DNA from: Ceratorhiza oryzae-sativae
Lineage: Eukaryota; Basidiomycota; Agaricomycetes; Cantharellales; Ceratobasidiaceae
Direction: 5' to 3'
Assembly: GCA_030998015.1 (NCBI GenBank)
Contig: JARWMV010000235.1
Coordinates: 1,116,001 to 1,180,000, forward strand
Length of the DNA: 64,000 bases
The notes beneath the pieces are model-generated. The model was given only the letters and a program-made list of their open reading frames with translations. It searched no databases and was not told the origin of the DNA. The translations under genes and the position numbers were made by a program. Below are positions 34,737 through 46,500 of the stretch, one piece after another. Positions within the stretch are counted from its first letter, which is position 1. The number at the start of each line of letters is the position of its first letter.

Positions 34737-36477
34737 ATGGTCTCCTCTGAGCATACTGCTTCTGCCTTGCATGATGTAGAGCAGATTGCACTCTACGGGT
34801 TTGTTATCAAGTGTGCCGATCCTGTTCTGCTTTGCCCTCGTAGTTTTCACTAATCCTTCTTCTTCAGGCACCTATCCAGTAAGCGATCTATGGGCAAGTA
34901 ACAACCCGTTGCTGACATCCCCCAGTCGCGAGTTTATGCATTCTCGTCTATGACCATTTGTTGACACTCTCGGATGAGGTATGCACCGTTATCGACTATG
35001 GCTTAATTCCCCGTCAACAATGTACCTAGGTTCGATTGATTTGGAGACAAAAATGGTCTATCGTGTCGACGATCTTCATCCTAGTGAGGAGCGTTGCTGT
35101 TCTGCTATTCGTCTGGATGCTTACATCGTGCTTTCGCCAGAATCGATATATTACCCCTTTCGTTCTTATAGTAGATGTGCGTTTTCCAGCTCTGTGTCGA
35201 ACTCGCATCTGTAGAAACTAACGTATGCTAGAATAGCTCTACAGCGCAGGTGGACTTCCAGATCGGATCCACGTCATTGTAAGCCTGATCTCTGTTTTCC
35301 CTTGCATATGCCACCAGATGGTTGCTGATTTACAAGCTTTGTCACCAACGCATATATCCAGTTGCGTCACCTGGTATTATCTAGAATCGGTTTGGGTCAT
35401 AGGATGTTTCGCCCTGGTCCATGCGCTCGTCGCACTAAGGGTTAGCCTTTACAGTCTAGTTGTCGTTTTAAGTGTTTGGTATTAAACATGAGGTTTGACT
35501 CTAGGTGCATGTAATTTGGGGCCGACCAAAATGGCTGTCAATCACTCTTTCGATATTATTTATCCTTATGTTATGACATCTAGTACGGTAAGTTTGAATC
35601 TTGGTAGTACTACAAGAGCTAATGGACATTCCTGCCGCTCCTTTGCCTGAAATACTGCGATACTTAGATATTATATACCTTTCAAATCAAAGCCTCGCGT
35701 AGGTCCATGTCTGATGTTGTGCCCCGGCCATGTGTTCATTCTGTTCCCAGCTACCTTGCAGTACAATCCAACCTTTAGGAGTTGCTCTGTGCGCCTCTCA
35801 CCTTTCACGTACGTTTTAACAATGCTCTGCTCACCATATAGCTAATTACACCATTGAGTATAGGTGGACATGTGGGATGCCTACCCTGGTGTTTGAAACA
35901 TTGTATTTATCCTAACGTTCATAAAGCAAGAGAACACTCAAAGACCCAATACAATACCCCCATCCTACATATACTCTATCGTGATGGTGGGCACGGCTCA
36001 GTAGAAACTAACGCCATACTAATTCACGACACTAGGGATGCTGTATTTCGCCGCAGTCTTCTCTTGCGGTTTACTGAGCACACTGTTATGGATGATCCCG
36101 ACATTGGCGGTGCTCCCAAAATAGTGAGCCACTGATACGTGTTCTGTTTCGATTGTCTGCTTTGCCTGACTCCGTGATTGTCCAGCTTCGTGCTTTCTAT
36201 CGTGCCGACTATGGGTGCGCGCCTTGTGCTCAACCTTAGAAGCTCGCGACGCGAAGACATCATACTATCGATGAATGAACCTAGGACGGAAAGCGTAGGA
36301 GAATACGAGCTAAAAACGAGAAGCGCAGCTCCTCCACCGCCAGGGTCAGGACGTTCAACCTTTGGGTCTATCCAAGGGGAAAGTAAAGACGAGGAAGCAG
36401 TATGTAGGTCTAGCCAAATTCTAGTAGAGTTGAACCGCATGAAGAGCGACCGACTAGGCGCCAATGCTCATGTGTAA
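34737..36477 (+). pseudogene. DUF6533-family membrane protein, copy B, with several frame breaks
   Basis: Same exon plan as copy A, including the 11-nt microexon (34868-34878). The ATG at 34737 gives MVSSEHTASALHDVEQ; core blocks YDHLLTLSDE, VRLIWRQKWSIVSTIFIL and NRYITPFVLIVD are present and the tail (MGARLVLNLRSSRREDI) is intact to 36477. Lesions: a 2-base deletion near 35270 relative to A, and apparent 1-base losses near 35572, 35906 and 35923. The single-base losses sit in short homopolymers and could be errors; the 2-base deletion does not fit that pattern. Called a probable pseudogene, with a functional gene in a poor assembly as the alternative. Confidence 0.65.
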
Positions 36478-37599
36478 CTTTGATGTATTCTACTCAATTT
36501 CGTACGTCTCATAGCTGGAATGCATCAAATTGTTCTTTTTGCCGCCAAATTGTTTATAATTGTGCATGCTGTTCAATATCTCCACGAGTGACTGGGGATT
36601 AAATTAATGCATCCGTGTCAAACAGGATGACTCGGGACCGATTTCCTCGATTAAATGTCAATCATGATCGACTCCATGCCTTTTTTTTCAAAATCATATA
36701 AATGGTGACGGAAATATTGTTTTTACGAGTGACGTTGTATCAGTTCGGGATTTGCCTGTCCAAGCTAACCTTGACGCAAATGACCGAGCGTGCCCGATTG
36801 GTTATTCATTTGCAATAGGACTGATCGAACTTTAGACGAGCATATTTCGCTTGCAATACAACGTGACGTTGTGGGGCACTATTTCAGCTGGCTGAAGAGG
36901 TCCCGAGGAATCCGTTGACATTGCGGGGAACCGCATATTGTCTCGTCCTCACAGCCCCCGGTTCCGACTTACTCACATTCTGCCAGTGTTACTTGGCTTG
37001 CTTGCTTCTGTTCGCACGTCCGGAATTTGCCATATGCGGGAGTCTAACGCACGCTGGCCGTGAGCGCTGGTCCTACAATCAGTCGCCCAAATTTCGATTA
37101 TGAGTATCCGCTACGAACTCCGCCAAAATAGCATCGCAGTTGCTCCGACAGAACTATTTCTCAAAGCTAATCGAGCTGGATCAAGGGGGAAACGTATCGT
37201 CAAGGACTTCACTGTTCACTATTTCAAAGAGACTTGTGGCTCACGACCTATGATAGTCTACGCTCTGTGATTTCAGTGATCCGAGGGGACCACATGTGTA
37301 GACATACCTTGGCGTTCGCGGCGAGTGATGACAAACCTGATTCCAGCGCGCCAATGCTTCATGCCGTCTGGGAAGTGGCGTGATCCATTCCATCGACCAT
37401 CTTCGTGCTGGAAATTCACCTTGCTACCAAGATGCTCCCATCGACCTTCGATTACAACTAATATAGGACCTCCTGGCAAATATTCTGGCAGGCGCCGGTG
37501 TGAATTTGCAATAAGTGGGTTTTACAAACCGGTGCTTTTGAATCAACGCGAGTCTGGGTACCGCTTAAACAGATTGTCCGCCAGATTGGCTTCTAAGCG

Positions 37600-37720
37600 C
37601 AGTGTATCGGTACCTGAAATACACAGCCGCGTATAACGTACTACGCAAGCATTCTAGATTTCTTTGTGCTTCGACTTTATGTGTACTAGTTGCCCCGAGG
37701 ATTAGCCTTGTGCATTTAGA
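37600..37720 (+). repeat. Duplicated downstream segment, copy 2
   Basis: Matches 33165-33290; see that entry. The spacing between the copies, about 4.4 kb, is close to the spacing between DUF6533-A and B. Confidence 0.7.
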
Positions 37721-37849
37721 TATCGTTTCGCAGCTCCAGTTCAGGAGTCTGTTTCATCTTGACGCAGAGGCGGGTCGTTATAGCGCAACCTCGATAGCCG
37801 TTGTTTAGTTCTTCAGCCTTGTTCCGATTGCACCGTATGGCAAAGGACT

Positions 37850-38065
37850 GTGAGGACTGCTCAGAGTTCACGTTCAGCCTCTACTATCGGAAGTAAAGAA
37901 TCAGAGTCACTGAAGTCGAGTTCTACGGATGCGACAGTGACTCGTATTCTCCAGATTCCTAATCAAATTCTTTGGGAGGTTATCATTTCCCATTTTGACG
38001 TGGTCCTACCGGTTGATATCGTGGAACGCAGTCTGTTGTTTCGTTCTCGCTTTCCGCGCTCGTGA
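37850..38065 (+). pseudogene. Possible F-box-like gene fragment
   Basis: A 71-codon open frame without an in-frame ATG contains RILQIPNQILWEVIISHFD, which resembles an F-box helix (compare LPxEILxEIxSHF). No leucine-rich continuation was found. It may be a remnant or a chance ORF. Confidence 0.25.
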
Positions 38066-38874
38066 GTGATCGATCGATGTGGCGTTAGATTTACGGTGTG
38101 CTCTGGACGGGTCATCCTTGGTCCTGGCATTCGAGGCTAGCACATTCTGTCAAAGCACGGGAGCATTTCAAGGCTGAATCACGCGTATCATTTAGCCCAG
38201 AAAATAAGGCACGCTTGCCTTTACCAACCAAAGGGTCGTGTGCCTCATCGTGCTGCCTGTCTTCCCCGCCGACGACATTGGCACTGACGAGTCGCCTCTA
38301 TGCATCTTATCTCCGTGTCCGACACCGGGCTTGCCAGAAGCCTGACCCATCAGGTTCGTGCTAGCTGTCGCGACAGCTATATGTGGGGTTGCAGCTTGTG
38401 TCAAATCTTCAAGGTTCACATCGCGAAGATGTCTTACCGGCGACCAGACATGCAATAGGGATGGGCTCGGGTTGTATGCATGGAGCCGCTTCCGGGAAGC
38501 TCGTCAATCCGAGCCGGAGAAACATTTGAAGATGCGGGGAGACATGTGTCCGCCGATGGACGTGAACGGCACTAGGGCTCTTTGTTCCGCTTTTTTGTCG
38601 GGGGCATTTGTAAATATATTTGGTGTGGTTCTGCCCGGCGCTTGGGATGTTCGGTGGAGAGGAAACTTCGGACCTGGACCACGTGGCGAACCAGAGGACT
38701 GCCCCTTGCGCGAGCACACGGTCGACGCCGAGATCGGCCTTCTCCAGCACTCGGCAACCGCATACATAAGCGATTTCTAATGCGAGAATACGTTTATTCC
38801 GCCGTATATTGCTACCCTGTTCGAGCGGCAGTCGCGATTTTTCGACCCCCTCTCGTCGCGCCAGTTCTGCCACG

Positions 38875-40588
38875 ATGGACCCCGCCACGGTAGCTGCAGC
38901 AGTCCACCACCTACAGACGGCGTTGCTCAACGTGTTTGCGAGCAAGTGAGTCGTGGTATGCGTTTGGTTTGATATTGGCTGAGACTTCTGTTGTTAGATG
39001 CCTAGCCGGTGAGCCTTGTCGATCGCTTCGTTCAGGACCCATTGCTCAATCATGCACTAGTCGCTGGTGTCTCTATATTAGTATACGACCACATAATGAC
39101 GTTCCCGGAAGAGGTATGCTGCTAGTGTGGTCGTTGGATGCGCTCGGCTAACTCATCAACCAGGTCGAACTCATATGGAAACAAAAATGGTCGCTTGTCT
39201 CCACGCTGTTTGTCCTCGTAAGTACTCATCACCTATCTCAATGGCAAACACGCTGATGGGCTTGTTCGTCCGACAGAACAGATATATCACACCCCTGGTC
39301 CTCGTCGTAGACGTAAGCCCAGCCGTCCCAACCACCCCAATTCCACTCTAATCTCATGGAAATTAGGTGATTGACAAAGGCGGGCTTGCAACCTCTCTCC
39401 CTCGTTCCTTGTAAGTTCTCATTAACTCGGCAACATCATAGCCGATAAAAGTTCCAGAACTGGCCTGACCCATTGAATATAGCTGTGTCAACTGGTATTT
39501 CGCCGAGGCGGCCTGGAACTTGGTAGCCTTTGGCATGATTCACGCGCTTGTGGCATTACGCGTACGCTAAACTCGTTTCTCTTCTTGGCACACCCCACTC
39601 ATTCAAAAATTCCGGGGGATAGGTTCGCGCTATTTGGGGCAGGCCTCGCTGGCTCACACTCCTTCTCGCCATCCTTTATGTCTTGTATTTTGTGACAACG
39701 GCAGTGGTAAGCATCTCGATTCAATTCTATGAACATCTCAATACTTCATTGTGTGTAGATAGCTTTCAAGTACCAAGCAGAATTTGCTGGTAAGGGGCTC
39801 CAAACGTATTATGGATCATCTGAGACCCATGCACGTCTTCCTGCTCGCAGATACCGTAGAATTCAACCAAATATTCCACATTTGCTTTGCAGCAATCTCG
39901 CCTTACATGTAAGCACAACCGCCTCCCTCTTGAAGTAAACCCTGGAAATATGAAACTAATTAACGATAGATGGACATGCTGGCTCCCCGCCCTCATGTTC
40001 GAATTTGTCGTATTTATCCTGACAGTGATCAAGGCATTGAACACTCGAAAAACAAAGTTAACACCCATGTGATATATGTCCTCTACCGAGATGGTGCGTC
40101 CACTCAACCAGTCAACGTCAAGATCCGGCCTGATGACCAAGCGCATACAGGCATTATGTATTTCGTGATCATCTGTTGCTGTAGCATTTTCAACATGATG
40201 GTTTGGCTCCTCGCTCCTCCAACCCTCGTCGCTCTTTCCAAATAGTACGTTTGACTACCCGTTCACACTCGGACAATCTTTGACTAACCACTATGATCTC
40301 AGCTTTGTCCTGTGTATCGTCCCCACCATGGGAGCCAGGCTCGTTCTTAACCTTCGCGGTTCCCGCCGAGAAGATCTCATGCCAACCGGGGCCTCCACAT
40401 CAGACCATGCGGCGTACGAACTGCAGGCCAAGGGCATCTACAATTCCTCACAGGGCCGAGTCGTCTTTATATCCCGACAAGACGGCGCAATAAGCGCGCA
40501 GGATCGGATTCAGCTGAATCAGATGCGGAGTGCGACAGACTATCAACGTCTGAAGGAAAAAAAGAATTCATGGTCGAGTAATGTCTGA
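38875..40588 (+). CDS. DUF6533-family multi-pass membrane protein, copy C
   Basis: Starts at 38875 (MDPATVAAAVHHLQTALLN). First exons: 38875-38945, 38998-39008 (11 nt), 39061-39113, 39164-39217, 39277-39312, 39367-39410, 39483-39561, 39623-39706, 39759-39789 and 39851-39908. Core motifs: VYDHIMTFPEE, VELIWKQKWSLVSTLFVL, NRYITPLVLVVD, AIWGRPRWLTLLLAILY, HVIYVLYRDG and MGARLVLNLRGSRRED. Exon lengths equal those of copies A and B, but the sequence is clearly more diverged, so it is an older duplicate. One base appears missing near 40036 (KAL versus EHSKNKVNTH). Confidence 0.85.
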
Positions 40589-40922
40589 TTGGAGGGTGTT
40601 TTTTTTTTCTTCTCCTTGTGGTTGCGCATTTTTATACTAGACTGGTCGCTGGTCGTTGGGGTTCTTTTCGTATGTATAATTATTATGGATGGCATTGTTG
40701 TAGTTTCCTGCATACAAATCACAAATCACACTCAAGTACAACATATAAAGATACAATCACTCCACCAAGAAGCCAAGAAAAACAAGCAGGGGTACAGAAC
40801 ACCGAATCAAACCCAAGCATTAAAATATCAGAACCCGAACATCCACATCCACATCACGCACATGGGACAGAAGCATCCAACAGAAAGTTTGGTCCCCTGT
40901 CTTCCAGCCCACCGCCGCCCAC
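40589..40922. other. Convergent intergenic region, DUF6533 C/D
   Basis: 3' flanks of two convergent genes. A poly-T tract lies near 40602-40612. No gene seen. Confidence 0.5.
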
Positions 40923-42718
40923 TCAGACGCTACTGAACCGTGATTTGGTAGGCGATAATTCGATCTGGAATTCTTCGGCGTGTGTGTGCGAACTCGAAAC
41001 GTACACTACTGGATCCCGACAACTCCGAAGGTTGAGGACCAGTCGGGATATCATGACGTTCACGATGGCCAGACTAAAGCTGCGGAGAACGACGGCCGTT
41101 AGAACGTGATTCACAAGCTGGGCACGAGACGATCATTATGTAACAGGGACAACGCGGGAGGGATTCCGGGGGGAGGGGGGTTACGAACGACCAAGGCGGA
41201 GGTCTCGAGGGGTAAACGGAGACCAGAAAAGCTCAGACTTACTACTTTGCCAAGGCAACAAGAGATGGGGGTGCGATAATCCAGACGATCATATTGAAGC
41301 AAGAGCAGACTGGTGGAAACGTTAAACACAGAAGACGGAAGATGATAAAGGGTGTATTGCTTACAGACGATGATGGCGAAATGGAGCGCTCCTGTTGATG
41401 GTAAAAGTCCGGTCAGATGGGTTGTTTGCGCGGTTCTGTTGAGGGGTGCGTACCATCACGGAACAACACGTATAGAAGAGGTGTTTCGCTGCTCAGTTGT
41501 CTTGTTCGGGATATTTGAATCCATGAGAGGACGAAGAGCACGCCTTCGAGTATGATGGGTGCGACCCAGCATGCCCAACTGAATTACGAAGCGACTTTAA
41601 GTTTCCGAATATGATTTAGGGGGCTGGCTCGTGCTTACAGGTAATGAGAAATCTGTGAGGGGTATTAGATCATCAATCGGAAGCAGAGAAATTAATGCTT
41701 ACCGTGAGATAGCATAACTTAAGCAAAGGATCATAATGTACGGTGTCTATATGCGCGTGATTCAGTGCCCGTTTAGGATAAACCGGATGTGAGATGAACT
41801 CACAGGCTTTGGAATGCGCGGCGCTGAACAATACCTAACACCCAAAAGTCAGCCGACCAGTAGAATCACAATCGTTATCCAAAACTCACCGAGCATGAGA
41901 TGGAAAAATAGGCCAACCAGAGCGATGTTAGAAGGATGATGATCCACCGTGGGCGGCCCCAAATAGCTATCACCTGATCGAGAAAGACACATGTGAATCA
42001 ACGGGTAGTACGGTATATGGCGCCGCGCTGTTACTGACCCGCATGATAACGAGGATGTGGATTATGGCGAATGAGCAGATGTACCATGCTGCTTCGGTGT
42101 AGTACCAGGTTATGCAGCTACGAATCGGGTCGGGGAGGTTGTAAGCGAAGGAGACCTGGGTCGGGCTGGGTGTACTCACAATCTCTGGCTAATGTAGTCT
42201 GATATTCCCCCCTTGTCGTAGAGCTAAAGGCAGATGAGTAAACATCCCTTTGCCAGGAAAGAGCAGGCTCACATCAATGGCCAGTACTACCGGAGTAATG
42301 TATCGATTCTGCCCGCGAAGTGAGCCATTGATTCTCACGCCTAGGCACGCTTCATTCAGACTTACGATGAAGAACAAGAAGGAAACCAGTGATCTGTCCG
42401 CTTTCCAAATGTACTTGATCTTCAGGTCGAATGACGGATTAGATTAGCTTGGAAATGCTATAATATCCCTTACCTCGTCTGCGAACGTCAAGACGTGGTC
42501 ATAGATGAGAACAGTAAAGCCGACGACTGTTGTAGGGAACGAAAAGAAAGTGTCGGTCAGGTAAAAGGGAGCCAAGAAAAGCAGCCAGTGACATGCCTCC
42601 CATCATACTGAATTTTGCCCGTTTTTAGCACATCACATCCTATGATATCTAACAGTACTCACATGCTCACGCGAATGTTGTGCACCGACGTGTCGAGTTC
42701 TGCAATCGGTAGCGACAT
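40923..42718 (-). CDS. DUF6533-family multi-pass membrane protein, copy D
   Basis: Inverted relative to the other three copies. The ATG at 42718 gives MSLPIAELDTSVHNIRVS. Exon 2 is an 11-nt microexon (42607-42597) whose donor must be GC (GCATGT); exon 3 is 42526-42474. Core: YDHVLTFADE, IKYIWKADRSLVSFLFFI, NRYITPVVLAID, then AIWGRPRWIIILL and VLFRDG; the tail is short (MISRLVLNLRSC). The 58-nt exon of copies A-C is split here into 44 + 14 nt by an extra intron, and a later exon is also split (around IIVCSCFNMIVW), pointing to intron gains. No definite frame break. Confidence 0.82.
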
Positions 42719-43509
42719 TTTTCAGTAACCGAAATGAACGACGTGGGGCAAGGATGATTAGTGGAGGCCCAAAGTACGTGGCCAGAAGATCATAGAATCA
42801 AGCAAGATCGAGGAGAGGATCGCCAAAGCCTGTGGAGAAACGTGGCCCTCCCTCTTAAACCAAGCCCTTTAATGAAACCCCAAGCTTCCTTGCTTAATCG
42901 TCAGCTGTCAAGTCGCAGCAGATCGGAATTCGGGTGGGTGCTTCCAGAATATAGCCGGCTCGGGCGGAGGACGAAATAAACGTGCTCAGGTGCCACTTTT
43001 GAAGAGCACGAAACATGAGATCGACGTTGATTGCAGTCCAGAATCTGCTCGGATCTGTCTGCGTCTGGTATGGGCAGTGGTAACAGACGTGTGAAATATC
43101 CCGAGATGAAATCAGTGGCGCAGAGATCATTCCAGGTTTTTGCGCCATGTGCATCCAGATAACGTCCAGGTTGTCTTGGAAGGTACGCATAAGGCCAGGT
43201 GTTTTGTGGCCGGAATACATCGATAGCTCGACGAGGGCAGGATGGGCCGGGAAATCATCTAGCCGTATGATACTTGACATCAATCGAACCCCTGCTGGTC
43301 GACACATTCACATGGAGTGAAATCACCGACATAGGCGCTTCGGCATCTGCCGCCACCAGGTTCACTGCTATATGTGTATGGATTTTATTTCAGCAAAGCG
43401 TATCTAAATATTCTGCAAACAAAGGCAAAAAAAAACATTTTTTAGTCTACCACTGAAAATCTTTTTCAGCCACAAAGGCGCCACCACCAAACTATCATCA
43501 GCCTAGAAC
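42719..43509. other. Intergenic between DUF6533-D and glucosidase II
   Basis: DUF6533-D promoter on the left and glucosidase II 3' flank on the right. ORFs in between lack recognisable features. Confidence 0.45.
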
Positions 43510-46500
43510 TCAAAACTCTACTAGGAAGCCCCACTTCTTTGATACGAACAATCCCGGGTTCTTGATGACCAAAACACTCGCTCTGCCATCCTTCTTGCCA
43601 TCAGCCGACTCGCCTGCTTCCCATGTAAACTTGAGTTCGATCCCGTCGTTCCGAATAGTCTTTGGCGCCTTCTTCAACCCCAAAACGACGATCCGCTCGA
43701 TCCGTACGTGGGCCATCTCTCGTGCAAACACGTTATCTGCGTCGTATTTGTCCAAAACAATTTGATCGACTGCTCGATCGAGGTTATCCGCCGCGAGATC
43801 ATCGCTTGCGATTACGAGACCCTCCTTGGCCGTCTCCGCATAGAACTGACGCCAGATGAAGTGACCCTTTTCGTGCGCGTAACTATCTCCATCATCGAGA
43901 TAGATTTCTCCAGCCGCGGCTCCTTCCTTGTCCAGCGCCACGAGCAAGGTAAACGGATCATGTTTCATAAGCGGCGAGGAGCGACGGGGTCGTTCACGCG
44001 TAGCGATCAAGGAGCCGCCTCGGACCAGGATCGGAATTTTTTCGAGTGGCGCAGGGACGGTAACGTTTCGTCCAGGCTCGGAGCCGTGATAGAGGTCATA
44101 ATTTTTATAGTCGTAGTAAGGCTGTGTGGTGGCCGAAAATTCAGTTAACCGTCGCGAGAAGATGGCAGTACACATACCTGGGCTTCGGCCAGATACACCT
44201 CGGTCTTTTCGACGTCGGCTTCAGTGACGGGCTTGATCAACAGCCCAGAATTACCGATGTAATACTGATCGTCGATCGCGAATCCTTGTTTGTCTTTCGG
44301 GAACATCACGTAGTGTGGTCTATAGTACTTGTAAGCGTACTAGAAGAATAGTTTCTGATCGCCATCGCTTACCGAAGAACGGGCAACCCAGTAACACTTG
44401 TTTCCCTGAATGCAGTGTACCACACTGGCAGCATCGAGTAGCGCAACCTCAGGGTATCTCGGACCATTCCACGATAAGGCTCGTCCAACAAGTAGGGCTC
44501 GCGACGCTTGGTGTCGATGTGCGCATGGGCGCGGAAGAACGGTGCGAAAGCTCCGACTTGGTACCAGCGGACGAGCATATCAGGAGGCGGGTTACCGAAG
44601 AAGCCACCAACATCAGCTAAAGCATCGGTCGCATCGTCAATATGTGCAACTAAACACCAGCCGGTTCGATGACGTACCTCCAGCAAAACTCATCCCAGCA
44701 ATTCCGTTCGCAAGGACCATCTTGACGCCGACAGCCATGTGCTCCCATGTACCCATATTGTCGCCCGTCCACATGGCGCCATGACGTTGCGAGCCGGCAA
44801 AGAATGAACGTGTGAGCACGAACGGTCGTTTTGGCGGGTCTGAGCGGGCCTTGAGCGCTTGAGCGGTGATGTTGTGCTGTGAGGAGTTGGTCCAGGCACC
44901 ACGAAAGTGGAGGGCGGGAGTTGAGCAAGAGGCAAGAGCGATGAAGAAAACGCCACACAGGCACGCCGAGGATGCGCACAAGTGATCGACGAGGCACCAA
45001 GAGCGAACACGTGTATGGAGCGGAACATGGAGCCAACCGACCGGGTAAAAGCCGATGCGATCGATAAGAAGGATGAAACGGAGCATCAACCGGCGGGAGT
45101 AGTGGTATAGGCCGACGGAAAGTGCAGAAAAGAAGACCCAAGTCAGCTATTTTACCTTTGAGCCAGGGAAGAGTGGGAACGTACATAGAGCATGCCGTTG
45201 ATATTATGGACGTCCCGGTGTTCCCATCCACCATAGTGCACGTTGTCCTTTTGCATTGTGATCTCCGGGCCGTTGAACACCGACGGCTATAAAACAATCA
45301 CGCCTTGTCAGCAGATACGCTCCCGAAGAATAAAAAAAAAGAACATGCCTCGTTCATGTCATTCCAAATATGAATGCCCTCTGAGCTGTCCCTCCATGCC
45401 CAGTCGAGCGCCTTTTCTTCGGCGTCCCCAATCGTCTTGGGCTTATCAAACTTGTACAAGCCTTTCCACCATTCCCAGCTGCCGGGATCGAAAAAGTCGA
45501 CCCAAGCGCTGGAGCCTGACCAACACCAGCCCTCAAATTCTTCCTTTCCTCCAGGCCGCTTGACGAGGACATTGAGCTCTTTGGCAGCCTTGTAGGCTGG
45601 ATAGGAGTCTGTGCGTTTGAGATGGGGGTCGACGATGACTACCATCTGCCATGCACAAGAGTCGGCGCGAAGAAACCGAATAAAAGCGAGAGAGACGTAC
45701 CTTTCGTCCGACAGCCATGACGTCCTTGGTCATGTCCAACGGATCCGGGAAATTCTTGTCGTCCCACATAAAATACATGTGATCTTTTGCGTACTCGATA
45801 TCAAGCCAGAAAACGTCGACGGGCATATCTGCTTCGTCGAATCGCTTTTGAACGCTGCGTACGTCATCCGAGGATATATAATTCCATCGGCATTGGTGAT
45901 GTCCGAGTGCCCATAGTGCAGGGAGAACAGGGTTACCGGTCAACCGGGCGTATTGTGAGAATACGTCTGCAGGTGCAGGGCCGGGGAGAATGAACACGTC
46001 GAGAACACCCGATTCGGCGACCCAGTGCGTATTGGTCCCAGCCTGGTCGGGTGTTCGGGCGATGTCGATCCAGGTTTCCGACCCGACGGCGACAAAGACA
46101 CCAAGGTGGACTTTTCGTTGTGCGCGTGCAAGAGGGGGATGGAGCCATAGAGCGACATGGTGGAGGATGCTTCATACTCGAAGACGTCGAGGTTGTAGAG
46201 CCTATATGGATCCGAAAAGAATGGGTTTTCGCCAGATGTGGTGGGTAGGTTGAGGGGGGCTGCGTGTTGAGGGATTCCGTAGACATGCGAGTGGGAAGGG
46301 AAATTGATGTCCAAGGAGAATGACTCGGGACCTGTCGACGAAAGTCAGAATAGGCGGCAGTGGTGAAAGAGGGAAGTACCTTTTGGCTTGGAGTCGGTCC
46401 AAGAACCAAACGTTTCCTCCCAGTATGCATCCTCGGTTTCACCCTCGAACCAGGCATTGGGCTTGACCTCAGGCTCCTTGATGACGGCTTGCTCGCCCTC

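Larger units (their letters stand above)
36478..38874. other. Long intergenic region between DUF6533-B and DUF6533-C
   Basis: Holds the second duplicated downstream segment (about 37600-37720), a weak F-box-like reading frame (37850-38065) and the DUF6533-C promoter. Remaining ORFs have no start codon or family resemblance. Confidence 0.5.

Noticed and set aside
38358..38945. Overlapping ORFs on both strands before DUF6533-C
   Set aside because: The plus one starts at GTG and neither shows motifs; the region fits a promoter. They overlap the DUF6533-C start.
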